Below are positions 34,876-45,116 of a stretch of 64,000 nucleotides of DNA, one piece after another. Within the stretch, counting starts at the first letter, position 1. The number at the start of each line of letters is the position of its first letter. This stretch comes from Kalaharituber pfeilii. Its lineage: Eukaryota; Ascomycota; Pezizomycetes; Pezizales; Pezizaceae. The notes under the pieces were generated by a model. It had not been told where the DNA came from and ran no database searches. It saw nothing but the letters and a program-made list of their open reading frames with translations. Where the stretch lies: the NCBI GenBank assembly GCA_015179045.1, contig WHUZ01000063.1, positions 299,631 through 363,630 of the forward strand, in the 5' to 3' direction. A program made the position numbers and the translations under genes.

Positions 34876-37293
34876 TTATTTTGAGTGTTTATATACAATC
34901 TCATTAATAGGAAGAAAACGAACATTGAATTTAGGTGGTCCTGGAGGTCTTCCACGTTTAGTTACTCTTCCCTCTTTAGTACCTTTTTTTTTTTTCCCTT
35001 TTCTGGATCTGCGTTTTCCTTTCCGTCCTTCCCTTTGCTCTTCACCAGACTCTTGTTCCTGCTCCTGCTCTAACTCATCTTCATTCCATTGATCAGCATC
35101 AACTTCTTCAACTTCTTCAACATCTACCCAGAGAGAACCAGTAAAAAGAGAAGTAAAATAATCTATATAGGATTCTGGAAGATCTTTCGTCATTTGCTTA
35201 AAGGTAGTATATGCTTGCTGGCAAACTTGACGAATTTTTTTGATTTTTTTTCTGATATCTGACTTCCGTAATTTATCAGATTGACGTTTTCCTGTCCTCC
35301 CTTCCTTATATTCATTACCTCCTTCAAGTTTAATCACTTCTTGAATATGACGAGGAATTCGCTCAATCCATGATTGAATTCTCCATTGTTCAAGATCCTT
35401 CCAAGCCTAGTATAGATATCAAAATTAGCTACTAATAGTATTAAACATTATATTGTATCTAATATACCTTAAGCCATACTTTTTCAGCAGTAAGACGGCA
35501 AGTTAAAGGACCCTTCTTAGTTGTTGCTTGCTTCATATAAGCCCAACATGGTTCAATCATATTCAAGTCTGGAGAGTTGCCAGGCCAAATGAAACGTTCA
35601 ATTTCTGAGACATCGAAGTAAACTCGTTGACGTTTGGAAGCATGAGAAGGAGCCTTATCTTCCATGACAGTAATATTTGGAATAAAGCATTTGGCAGCTT
35701 CAGCAAATGGAAGAAGTTTGGTAAGAAGAATTTCGTTTAAGTATCTATACCAATCAACTCCACCTTTGCTTTCCTCTCTAGAAAAAGCTCCGTTCTTCAC
35801 ATTAAATTTCCAGGTTGGCTTTCTCCCACATAGAAGCAGCTGCAGAGTTAGTAGAAGCTATTACCGGGTGCAAAATTCGACTGAAAAAACAGCTGCCAAC
35901 CCGCGTGCAAAAAAGCTGCCTACCCGGGTGCAAGCCCGGGTGCAAAACAGCTGCAAAAATCGAATGAAAAAACAGCTGCCAACCCGCGTGCAAAAAAAAG
36001 CTACCAACCCGGGTGCAAGCCCGGGTGCAAAACAGCTGCAAAAATCCAATGAAAAAACAGCTGCCAACCCGGGTGCACAAACAGCTGCCAACCCGGGTGC
36101 ACAAACAGCTGCCAACCCGCGTGCAAAAAAAAGCTGCCAACCCGGGTGCAAGCCCGGGTGCAAAACAGCTGCAAAAATCGAATGAAAAAACAGCTGCCAA
36201 CCCGCGTGCAAAAAAAAGCTACCAACCCGGGTGCAAGCCCGGGTGCAAAACAGCTGCAAAAATCCAATGAAAAAACAGCTGCCAACCCGGGTGCACAAAC
36301 AGCTGCCAACCCGGGTGCACAAACAGCTGCCAACCCGTGTGCAAAAAAAAAGCTGCCAACTCGGGTGCAAAATTCGAGTGAAAAAACAGCTGCCAACTCG
36401 GGTGCAAAAATCGACTGCAAAATGCCTGCCAAAACGGCTGCTGTAAGAGTAGAAGAAATCTCCACACACTTACCTGTATTCCGAAGTCCCATTCTTCTCA
36501 TCATAGTATTGAGTTCCCACTGTGTCTTGCACTCTTCCTCAATAGCAGTATTAATCAGATTCACTTCTTTTTCTGCCCGTTGCTTTTCCTTTTTGGTTTC
36601 TGGTTTCCAGATATGACAAGGTCCTTTAAAGTCATATGTGAAGCATCCCCAGAACATGAACTCAGAGTATCCTTTCCACCGCTCTCGAACACAGGATTTA
36701 ATGCAGACTTCATGTGGCTGTCTCCATACCTTTAAGAATTTTGTTAGTTATTTTGCTTAGATATAAATATAGTAGCAACTTACCCTATAACTTCCTCTTC
36801 TATGCCCTAATACCACTGAAGTTTCATCTGTCCAAACCACTCGTTTCCAATCCTCAAGAGTCCAATGCTGATATCGTAAAGCAAACTGATAACGTGCTTC
36901 TCTCATTTCTTTTGTCAAGCCAGGCTTTCGTGTAGGTTTGGTTTTTCTGAATCCATGTTTTCGTAGTACCTTCCATGCGCTATAGCGAGATATATTAAAT
37001 TGAACAGCTAGTGAACGAACTGACTTTTCCCGACCATAACGATCATACTTGATAGCCTCAATCAATTTTTGTTCCACCTCAGGTGTAATTTTTTTACGCC
37101 TTCCAGAGCGTGGGGTATCAATAACATGAAATGAAGAGAGAGGGGTTCCAGGATACCAGCCTCGTTCAAGTGCTTTATTATAAAGATTGGTAACCTGTCG
37201 AGAGGTAATTCCAGTTTGCCGCTGAATCTCAACAAGACACTCTCCTACTGCCTTCAAAATCACTGCTTGAGCTCTAGTTACAATATCAAACAT
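34876..37293 (-). CDS. Tc1-like transposase, 4 exons, with a tandem-repeat array between exons 2 and 3
   Basis: Exon 1 is 37293-36784 (start MFDIVTRAQAVILKAVG, paired helix-turn-helix, then VVWTDETS with the first catalytic Asp). Exon 2 is 36729-36474 (MFWGCFTYDFKGPCHIW). Exon 3 runs from about 35826 to 35468 (GGVDWYRYLNEI, then ITVMEDKAPSHAS with the second Asp, then PGNSPDLNMIEPCW with the third acidic residue). Exon 4 is 35406-34876 (AWKDLEQWRIQSWIERIPRH and a Lys/Glu-rich tail with GRPPGPP). Introns 1 and 3 have GTAAGT/AAG and GTATAT/TAG borders in phase. Between exons 2 and 3 the donor GTAAGT (36473) is good, and a TACTAAC branch site with CAG lies near 35840. However, that acceptor puts exon 3 out of frame by one base, so splicing there is unresolved or broken. 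Confidence 0.75.
35870..36440. repeat. Higher-order tandem repeat inside the Tc1 transposase gene
   Basis: The basic unit of about 24 bp reads AACAGCTGCCAACCCGGGTG plus CAAA or CACA. Units are grouped in a higher-order period of about 218 bp: a CTACCAACCCGGGTGCAAGC block occurs at 36001 and 36219, each followed by a CTGCAAAAATCCAATGAAAA block. Long frames on both strands (to 218 codons) are translations of the repeat. Confidence 0.85.
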
Positions 37294-37309
37294 CTTAATA
37301 AGCTGAATA

Positions 37310-37660
37310 ATGAAAACTGAAAAACAGGAGCTTAAACTGCACCCCCAACACAATTCGTCGAGCACTTTCTATGCTCGAAGCCTCCATCATCGCCACAGGT
37401 GGATTCCCCGCTGCTTTAGGGACTGATACCACCTTCCAATTATCCCCGGGTTCCATGAACGTTAAAACTCTTTTTGCAGTAATCCCATTTGGTCCGAATC
37501 CTGGAAAACAATGAACCTCGAAATCGCCCATCGCTCTATCCATGGCGTCGATTGCTTCCACCTTAATATTGCAATTCAGGTTTGGCCCCACAATGTGAAT
37601 GAATTCTTTGAGTACTTCCGGCCATCGATCCTGACGTCCCCATAAAGAATGAGAGATAGA
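37310..37660 (-). pseudogene. Unidentified coding fragment carried by the Tc1 element
   Basis: An open minus-strand frame reads RWPEVLKEFIHIVGPN, then VEAIDAMDRAMGDFEV, then TFMEPGDNWKVVSVPKAAG, about 105 residues in all. It has normal protein-like composition, unlike the adjacent array that it opens into. I do not recognise the family. It lies between the transposase start and the right inverted repeat, so it moved with, or into, the element. Confidence 0.45.
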
Positions 37661-37699
37661 GAACAAGAGTTGGAGAACACAGTAGGAGAATGCAGCTAG

Positions 37700-38210
37700 A
37701 AAACGAGAGCTGGCGAAGGAGAGCTGGCGGAGAGCCAGCGTAGGAGAGCCAGCGTAGGAGAGCTGGCGAAGGAGAGCCAGCGAAGGAGAGCTGGCGAAGG
37801 AGAGCTGGCGAAGGAGAGCCGGCGAAGGAGAGCTGGCGAAGGAGAGCCGGCGAAGGAGAGCCGGCGAAGGAGAGCCGGCGAAGGAGAGCTGGCGAAGGAG
37901 AGCCGGCGAAGGAGAGCCGGCGAAGGAGAGCCGGCGAAGGAGAGCTGGCGAAGGAGAGCCGGCGAAGGAGAGCCAGCGAAGGAGAGCCGGCCAAGGAGAG
38001 CCAGCGAAGGAGAGCCGGCGAAGGAGAGCCGGCGAAGGAGAGCTGGCAAAGGAGAGCCAGCGAAGGAGAGCTGGCAAAGGAGAGCCAGCGAAGGAGAGCT
38101 GGCGAAGGAGAGCCAGCGAAGGAGAGCTGGCAAAGGAGAGCTGGTGAAGGAGAGCTGGTGAAGGAGAGCCAGCGAAGGAGAGCTGGCGAAGGAGAGCTGG
38201 AGAACAAGAG
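37700..38210. repeat. 14-bp minisatellite (GAAGGAGAGCYRGC), about 36 copies
   Basis: The unit is GAAGGAGAGCCGGC with variants AGCTGGC and AGCCAGC, and GGCGAAGG with variants GGCAAAGG and GGTGAAGG. As 14 is not a multiple of 3, all three minus-strand frames give the same repeating peptide (LSFAGSPSPALLRR). This explains the overlapping 199- to 260-codon frames, which are not genes. Confidence 0.9.
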
Positions 38211-38531
38211 TGCTTAAGCTATAATGTGGGGTTGAATGCGGGGTTGACCAGCTTGTTATGCATAGTAATGCATATTTCGTGTGCATATGCGCCAAGCTAC
38301 GCTATTCCAAAAACGGAAGGTGGAAATTACTTTTCTGCCACACCCCCGTACTTACCTAGTCTCGTAACCAGATATTTACCCATGCTGTCAACGGGTTGAA
38401 GGCTCTCTGGTTTGATGCTGCTATGACTGCTTGTACTCCTATCAAGAAGAGGACTGCTGATAATCGTATCCATCTATGTCTTTCCTTAGTGGGATATCCC
38501 CCTACCTCTGTATGAAGTCTCCCCATTACTA

Positions 38532-38852
38532 GACAGAAAAATAAGTATTTGGACAGGAGATAAATGCATATTTATGCGCCATGCAGTATTCGGCAGAAAC
38601 TAGCATATTTTCGTATGCTTGGCTGGTGATAGCCATAAGACAGTCCCAATTTCGTGATAGGGTGTCCAAATTCATTATGTAAGAAAGTATTTGGACAGCT
38701 GACGTGATGAAATTTGGACAGCTGACATAATGAATTTGGACTTTTACACCCTATTCTTTACTGCCAAGTATACGAAAATATGCTAGTTTCCGCCAAATAC
38801 CGCATAGCGCATAATATGCATTATCCCCTGTCCAAATACTTATTTTTCTGTC
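38532..38852. mobile_element. MITE with TIRs of about 92 bp, TA-flanked, 321 bp
   Basis: TA|GACAGAAAAATAAGTATTTG at both ends in opposite orientation. Inverted similarity extends about 92 bp through GGACAGG, TGCATATT(A/T), TATGCGC and AACTAGCATATTTTCGTATA or ...TATG. The centre has two direct TTTGGACAGCTGAC repeats. A degenerate single end of the same family is at 347-415. Confidence 0.88.
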
Positions 38853-38864
38853 TAGTAGTTGGTG

Positions 38865-38919
38865 GCCCTGCCTTGGCGAACAGCTGCATGCGGGGTCACG
38901 TGAAATAAAATAAAAAAAA
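38865..38919 (+). mobile_element. Micro-retroposon, family B, copy 3
   Basis: GCCCTGCCTTGGCGAACAGC, then a GCGGGGTCACGTGAAAT core and an interrupted A-tail. Flanks CTAGTAGTTGGTG and CTAGTCGGTG look like an imperfect target duplication. It lies 12 bases beyond the MITE end. Confidence 0.72.
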
Positions 38920-39057
38920 TCCTAGTCGGTGACCCATATTTTCCTAATCCTCGTACTATCCGCTATGCTCAGTTGTTCCCTCAGCATGCAACGGTCAGAC
39001 GTGTGGTTTCCGCCCTGCCCAGTCCCCTTCACTTGTGCCTCCTAAAGCCTTCTTTCT

Positions 39058-39109
39058 AAAAAAAAAAAAAAAAAAAAAATTCACGTAACCCCGCATACAG
39101 GCTACCAAA
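39058..39109 (-). mobile_element. Micro-insertion, family C, poly(T)-tailed on the core strand
   Basis: Read on the minus strand: GTAGCCTGTATGCGGGGTTA, CGTGAAT, then about 20 T. The core resembles family B from GCGGGGT onward, but the homopolymer is T rather than A on the same strand. Confidence 0.55.
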
Positions 39110-40632
39110 GTTATATTTCTAGAGTTTTATAGCTCAGGGCTGCAGCATTCATACATGGTGTATTAAGAAAATATGCATTACCTAATTAGGTATATATAGA
39201 TAAATATCCCTATTGATCTCTACTTTCTGTCAATACCTATACCCACAAGCTACTTAGGATATATGTAAAGTTATATTCTAGAGCATTCTGAACATACCTC
39301 ATATTTTTAGGATTATATACAGACTAAATATCAAAATTTGCTTCTAGCAGTAAAAAATATATATATATATATGGATATTAGCTCACCACTTGTTCCATAT
39401 GTATTCAATTATCATGAAACATTCCAGATCTCTTAAATACATACTGTAGAAGGTATATGCACTTGCTCAAGGTCCTAAATAGCCCATCTTGCCATTTTAC
39501 ACTTGTATAGGGTTCAGATGCCTAATTGGGAAACTACCACCATAGAGTATCATTCAAGATTTCCAATTGGCTAACTGAGGTGCGGAAGTTACTTTCCTAT
39601 ACCTCTCCTAGCTGTATGTGCAATTTGGCTATCTTCTATGAAGATTTGGCCTTACAGGAGGCTGTTGTTTCAATTCCGAAAGTGCGCTGGATCCCGGTAA
39701 TGCGCCGGATCCCTGTCAGTGACGTTAGTTAGGAATCCCCGTGCGAGGTGTAGGGTCACAAACCCAACCCTGCAAGCACATCAAAACCAAGTCCAGCTTA
39801 GTAAGAAAGAAAAGTAATGAAATCCATCAGTTCAGGGTAAGGACCAAGGCAAAGAGTTAACTTGTAAAACTATTTCCTTGTCCTGCCATGACACAGAAGG
39901 CAAACGCGAGGAGCTGACTATATAAGGAGGGCCTTCTGCCCTCAAGAGCTGGTCAAGCTTCAAGCGCTGTCCTAAGTTCCAGCCTCATTTTAGCTACATT
40001 GTCGTAGAATCCGTAACGAACTGAATGCCTCCCCTAGGCTCTCGCGTCCGTCCACTCCTTCCTGAAGTGGAATGGTACCTCATGTATCTAAACAGTTGTC
40101 CCGCTGGTGCCAGTCCGTTACTCTGGTTCTTGTAGCTTCCTGTGTATGTAGCCGTCCCCTTATCAAACCATGATTTAAGCCTGCGATCGATATCACCTCT
40201 GTCTTTGACCATTCCCCTTCTGTTACAAAGACCAGATCCCGCAGTCAGGCCCCTCCTTGTGCTCTCCCCAACTCTCCTAAACCAAGATGTTGTTCCCTTT
40301 CGTACCTGCTACGTGAGTGCTATCGATTCAGTGCTCATCCTTGAGGTTCTGCCCCGTTGGTCTTGTTTGTCCCGGAATGTCTCCATCCAGTCACTTTTCT
40401 GACTGGATGGAAGTAGGGATAAGAGGCGCTAGCCAGATATATATTTAAAGCATCCGCTAATCTACTAGTACATACAAGCCATGTTCACACCCATGTTCAC
40501 ATCGTTATCTACCACGTATTCTCCTTGAAACGATTTTGTCTGTCTGTAACAATCAATATTTTGCTACTAAGTACTCACTCAATATCTGTGCTTAGAGATG
40601 GAATTGCAAGATCTGGAGCTATGGAAACAACC

Positions 40633-40696
40633 TTTTTTTTTTTTTTTTTTTTTTATATCACATGACCCCGCTTGTAGCTGTTCGCCATGGCAGGGC
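40633..40696 (-). mobile_element. Micro-retroposon, family B, copy 4
   Basis: On the minus strand GCCCTGCCATGGCGAACAGC, a GCGGGGTCATGTGATAT end and 22 or more A. Perfect 12-bp direct repeats ATGGAAACAACC flank it (40621-40632 and 40697-40708). Confidence 0.88.
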
Positions 40697-40800
40697 ATGG
40701 AAACAACCTGAGGATAGTCCTGTCGATTCTGTATCCACCGAAGCTGGGGCCTATCCCTTCTCTAGGCCGCAGATAGAGTTGAACTGCGCAGATGAGAGTT

Positions 40801-40851
40801 TTTTTTTTTTCTGTTTCACGTAACCCCGCTTGCAGCTGTTCGCATGGCAGG
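40801..40851 (-). mobile_element. Micro-retroposon, family B, copy 5
   Basis: The core reads GCCCTGCCATGCGAACAGCTG (one G shorter than the others), then GCGGGGTTACGTGAAA and poly(A) on the minus strand. Near-perfect direct repeats GCGCAGATGAGAGTT and GCGCAATGAAAGTT flank it. Confidence 0.82.
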
Positions 40852-40917
40852 GCGCAATGAAAGTTGAGTCAGATCACTGACTGCATCTTCCTTTGCGAAC
40901 ACGTTCGGGCCTAGGTC

Positions 40918-40969
40918 TCGCCATAGCCCATAGGGCGGCACGCGAGCAATGAAAAAAAAAAAAAAAAAA
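40918..40969 (+). mobile_element. LINE tail (family A), about 35-nt copy with poly(A)
   Basis: TCGCCATAGCCCATAGGGCG, then GCACGCGAGCAATG and A17. Direct repeats CCTAGGTC flank it (40910-40917 and 40974-40981). Confidence 0.8.
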
Positions 40970-41985
40970 GGGACCTAGGTCGCTCGTATCCAGCACTAGA
41001 ATAAAGATTAGCGACACGGATACACAAGACTGCGCACGCGATTAATGATTTAAAAAAAAGCAAGACTCCAACCTAGATGTGTATCAAAGAGTATTCAAAA
41101 TTGTATTTAACACTTGTTCCTACAGGAATATCTCAACACCCAGTGTAGCTGTAGCCTTGCAAGTAGCATATATTGATAAAAGAATCCTAAGGCTATCTAG
41201 CAGTATCAATTTCATTCTTATGAAACTGTGAGTGAGCGGAAAATTTGGTTAACAGAATTTGTTACGGTTTCTACGATGATGTAGTAAATATGAGGGTGTA
41301 ACTTAGGACTGATCTCCAGCAGCTTCGGCAGCTCACAAAACTCTATCCATAGTTATCAAATAGGCCCAGTCATGGCTATCCCCATAGCTCCGGCACGGCC
41401 TACCAACTCCGACCATGACTGTATTTCCGAGGTGTAGCTGTTTCTCCGAAATGCGGGTCTATGCCTAAGACACTGTCTTACCGCTCTGACTATGCCGGCA
41501 TTCCTCGGGGTATCATACACGTCAGTCCCTGGCCGAATCGTCGCTAGCAGCTTTACAGGTCAATGTGGGAAGGTATCCCATGTAGGTCCTGACAAATAGT
41601 TAACATCAAGTCTGAACACCACCATTAGCAGACCTTGTTTACAAGACTAGATATCCTAGTACATACTGTAAACTGTTAAAAAAGAAAAAAGAAAACAAAC
41701 GAAAAAAAAACTCCGCCGCAGACGGTTTCAGGAGCACACGGAATGGACTCCGCCTGGGCTGTGCCATGCGACTCGTGCGCCCCAGTTCCCAGTTAGGAAC
41801 TCTTGCGAGACAAGCTGCAGCTGCGTCTGAGGTTACAACTGCGCCTAGGGTTACTTGCGATAATCTAACAGAACCTACCAAGAGAATATAAGCCATTGTG
41901 TTTGCTCCATCATCTGGAAATTAAACCCCATAAGCTGCGACGGAAGACCTCCGTCGACTTCATTCTTCATCCTCTTCTCATTATT

Positions 41986-43114
41986 ATGGAATACTCTCGC
42001 TCTCTAGCTTCCTTCACTTCCTTGGGTTGTTCCGACACCCGTTCCCAATTGATGGAAGACGGCATGTATAGTGATCTGTCAACTACACGCATAGTCGAGT
42101 GCCGCCGCCGTAGGAGAGAGTCAAAGGCTGTAAAAGAACCATATAGATGTGTGCTTCGCGGAACTAAGTGTAACTTTGCTCCATGCGAGGGATTCAAGAA
42201 TGCCGCACAAGTGAAGTATGAAAATCCCTTCTTTATTATTACATCTTTCTCACATATCAAGTGTCACGTAGGAAGGATGTTCACCGTCATCTATTATTAT
42301 TTCAATGCCCCCGGTGCTTCAAGCGGTTTCCGACGCGACATAATTTGACTCGGCACTGCAAGAATTGCGAATCGCAATTGAACCATGGACGGAAGGGTAA
42401 ACCCCTTTCAGATGTTCAAAAAGTAATATTCGTGAAGTTGCAGGTAGCGAGGCGTGTTGAGGGGATAAACAAAGCTCTTAGAGGCTGGGAGATGGTGTGT
42501 AAGTCTCAGTTCTGCCAATTTCCAGCGTCTACGATATCCATCGAGTTGTTGCAAATGGATGGTCCACTGACTGGTACTTGTGAAATTTAGTTTTATCAGA
42601 CGATTATCTGCACCAAGTCGCATCCCATAAACGGACATCAACTGATACCTTTAAAGACATTGACCCCCGGCCCCTAACCCTGCAAAATGAGTCCCATTCC
42701 GAAGACCCGCCTAGCTCCCCTGACGATCTGAATAACTCAGAACCTGCATATCTTCCACCCGACGCTGATATATGTCTCTCAGAGGTCTCTGCCTCCTTTC
42801 TTCCGGGGGTCCTTTTCTCCCTTTCTCCGGAGATTGCTTCGCCCCCTCCCTCTCCTTCAGAGTTTCATGATATACTAGATTGGGATGTTGTGGTGGACAA
42901 GCTGGGAAAAGCAGGTCTGTGTTGGAGCATGATGTTGAAATCACTATGGAAGTTGAATGCGCCAGGAGCCACTCTGGCTGTAGGAGCAAAGTTGGAGATC
43001 ATATTCAAGGAAGATGGGGTAATGCTTACTGCAGCTAAGCCCCACTGTGGCCAAAGAAATTGCAGGCGGAGAAGTCAAGTGTACTCGCAAAGGGAATGTA
43101 CGGCTGGGGGGTAA
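41986..43114 (+). CDS. C2H2/C2HC zinc-finger protein, predicted 3 exons, 326 aa
   Basis: Exons 41986-42215, 42272-42498 and 42591-43114. The introns (56 and 92 nt) start GTATGA and GTAAGT, end GTAG and TTTAG, and keep frame. The N-terminus is Ser-rich, then a basic CRRRRRESK stretch. A first finger-like segment has Cys55, Cys62 and Cys67 with His81/His83. The second finger reads CPRCFKRFPTRHNLTRHCKNC (Cys89, Cys92, His105, Cys109; C-x2-C-x12-H-x3-C). The third exon is acidic and Ser/Pro-rich (DDLNNSEPAYLPPDADI, EIASPPPSPSEFHDILDWD), as in transcription-factor activation regions. A nuclear DNA-binding role is inferred. The stop is 32 bases before a LINE target duplication, so the true C-terminus may have been altered by repeats. 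Confidence 0.6.
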
Positions 43115-43160
43115 CACTAGCAAATTGACTATTACGGTGGTACCCCGAGCGTCTGCTTAG

Positions 43161-43499
43161 GGGACGGACCAGAGTGCAGGTGGTGCGGGGAGGAGGAGGA
43201 GACAACGAGACATCTGTTAGGACAGTGCAGAGTGTGGCGGCGGAGGTGGCCGGGGGGGAGGATCACGAGAGGAGACCACCGAGGGTCGAAGGGGAGGGGG
43301 GAGAAGACCCGCTGATGAGGTTGATGGAGATGCTCGGAGAGTGACGTTACCTTTTCTTTTAGCTACATTTATGGTCGTTCAGGAGGAAGGGGGGGGGACT
43401 GATTCTTGTTACTATTTTGTCTATAAATCCATAGCACATCGCCATAGCCCATGGGGCAGCCAGCGATTAATGATAAAAAAAAAAAAAAAAAAAAAAAAA
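43161..43499 (+). mobile_element. 5'-truncated Tad-like LINE, 339 bp
   Basis: This encodes the extreme C-terminus of ORF2, a C-x-W-C-G-E-E-E-E-T type zinc knuckle, in the frame opening at GACGGACCAGAG. It is followed by a 3' UTR and the conserved LINE tail (ATCGCCATAGCCCATGGGGC, then GCGATTAATGAT) and a 25-base A-tail. Perfect 14-bp target duplications GAGCGTCTGCTTAG lie at 43147-43160 and 43500-43513. Confidence 0.88.
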
Positions 43500-43513
43500 G
43501 AGCGTCTGCTTAG

Positions 43514-44120
43514 TTCCTCGCCGCAAGTGAGGAAGTACAAGGCGATAATTGGTAGAACAGCAAGTATCGGCTTTTCCGCTGAACATACCAAGACTTGGTG
43601 ATAAGTTTCATAGCGTGGTGTTGAGGAAGCAGGAAATTCAAATGATACAGGGTACATTTGCACCCCACGTAGGGGCAGCCATTCCTGTGCACATCTAGGG
43701 TGTACATTTTTACACAGGTCACATAAAGTGGCGGGGAGTATGTTTATGAGCACAAGTTTTTCATGTTTGATTGTCGAATTTACGCATAGGAGGAACGACT
43801 TACTCCCCGCTACTTCCCGCAGCAGGGCACGTTTTACTCCCCGCCATAGTAACTTTGTACTATAGTGCATCTGAGGAAGCCCTTTTGAGCAGCTTTGTAG
43901 TTTGCAAGCCTAGATCACCAACACTCACAAGCTCAGTCACTCAGAGAAACCTACCTCAGAGCCGACAAGAATTAATGCCTTATTGCATTGAAGTGTGATG
44001 ATATGTAGTATTATTAAGAGACTAAATAAAATAGTATTAGTTGATCATCCGAAACTTGAACAGGGGAAAAATCTCAGTGGCGTCATGAAAACAGGGGATA
44101 AAAAAAGGTTTTCTCCCGTA
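43514..44120. other. Intergenic, no gene seen
   Basis: Frames on the minus strand (43421-43870) run partly through the LINE A-tail and are not credible. Confidence 0.4.
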
Positions 44121-44935
44121 TGGTGCCGGTCATCAATAAGGGACCCCTGACAGCCAAAATTACGGACTTGAACTTGAAGTATAATTTCACTACCCAACCA
44201 CATCTGATTAGAAATTAAACATCGTAATTATCTACTATTTTGTCTGCTCTACAATCCTTCGATGTCTGAATTAAAAAATATTCAGAGAGTGTAGAGAAAT
44301 TTTAGATTGAAAAGTTTGAATTTTGTATGAGGAGCCTCCCAAATATTACATGCCAAGATAGCCAAGACTATAGAATTAGTACTAGTGTAAAAGAAAATAT
44401 TACTATATACAGCAATAATCTATCTAATTTTTCGATGACTTTTATGTACACGTTCAGTAAACTCTTTTGTACCATATGTATAACCCTCTCGATAGGCCTC
44501 CATACTCTTCACTTTCACTATATACAACTACAACAGGGGTATCCACCTCCACAATGGAGGTATCTGCTGCAATAGAGGTATCCACTTCCACTATGACCGC
44601 TCTCTTCTTCTGCCTCATAGCAGCAGCAAGCAAACAAGCTCTTCTTTTCTTGCTGGGGCGAGCCATAGATGTATAACCGGTATCAGCTGTCTCTAAAGAA
44701 CTATTGCTGTGTTGTCAGTTATTTTTTCCGGTTGCAAAAAGTGATGAATCAGAATATACTCACTCATAGGATATTCACTCAAGTTTTCTGATGTCAAAAG
44801 CTGTTTCGTCGTCGTAATATTGCGGTGCCGAATCAGCACAGATTGATTGTTCGTGGCGGGGCAGAGGTAATTTGGACCTATTAGTCAGCAAGCCAGCGAA
44901 TTTTACAACAGGTCCCTTATTGATGACCGGCACCA
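44121..44935. mobile_element. TIR element, 815 bp, perfect 25-bp inverted repeats, TA-flanked
   Basis: The ends read TGGTGCCGGTCATCAATAAG plus GGACC, identical and inverted (44121-44145 and 44911-44935), with TA outside both (44119-44120, 44936-44937). An internal minus-strand frame at 44666-44454 starts MARPSKKRRACLLAAAMRQK, a basic start of the sort seen in fungal transposase or element-encoded proteins. It is short and I cannot name it. Probably non-autonomous. Confidence 0.85.
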
Positions 44936-45069
44936 TATGATAAAAATCTAGGCCGGCCCAGGCCATCAGAAGCTCCGCCGGGGCCGCCCCAGGCGGTTTC
45001 AGGCCTGGCCGGTTGGGAACACTGCACTAGCTTTTGATAGAGTCTGGACACGAAACAGCTTCGGCTCTC

Positions 45070-45116
45070 ACCATTGCCCATAGCGTGACATGCGAATATA
45101 ATTAATGGTGTTTTTT
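45070..45116 (+). repeat. Degenerate LINE tail (family A)
   Basis: CTCACCATTGCCCATAGCGT, then GACATGCGAATATAATTAATG and a short T run. It is recognisable but diverged from the family-A consensus. Confidence 0.45.

Larger units (their letters stand above)
34627..38352 (-). mobile_element. Tc1/mariner-type transposon, 3.7 kb, expanded by two minisatellites and an extra coding fragment
   Basis: The left end contains AGTACGGAGGTGTGGCAGAA and the right end, inverted, AGTACGGGGGTGTGGCAGAA. Similarity continues inward for more than 60 bp (CTTCCGTTTT(C/T)GGAA, TTGGCGCATATGCA). TA dinucleotides sit outside both ends. The transposase lies at 34876-37293 on the minus strand. A higher-order tandem repeat at about 35870-36440 separates its second and third exons. 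Between the transposase start and the right end lie an unidentified minus-strand coding fragment (about 37310-37660) and a 14-bp minisatellite (about 37700-38210). Confidence 0.85.
39110..41985. other. Intergenic, repeat-rich, no supported gene
   Basis: A region near 39737-40430 has a TATATAAGG box (39920) and moderately GC-rich sequence with small frames on both strands (39994-40212 minus, 40142-40402 plus). It could be part of a decayed LTR, but I found no second copy and no TG...CA ends. Micro-insertions at 40633, 40801 and 40918 are listed separately. The rest has no coding support. Confidence 0.4.

Noticed and set aside
35870..36440. CRISPR-like spacing of repeats
   Set aside because: Units are contiguous and higher-order, there are no unique spacers, and the DNA is eukaryotic.
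35802..36657. Long frames on both strands within the 24-bp array (up to 218 codons)
   Set aside because: Repeat translation; the real coding parts are the flanking Tc1 transposase exons.
37295..38295. Overlapping minus-strand frames of 199-260 codons
   Set aside because: They are translations of the 14-bp minisatellite in three frames giving the same peptide; only the short non-repetitive part is kept as a possible coding fragment.
39737..40430. Possible LTR with TATATAAGG box
   Set aside because: No second copy, no TG...CA ends and no target duplication seen in the window.
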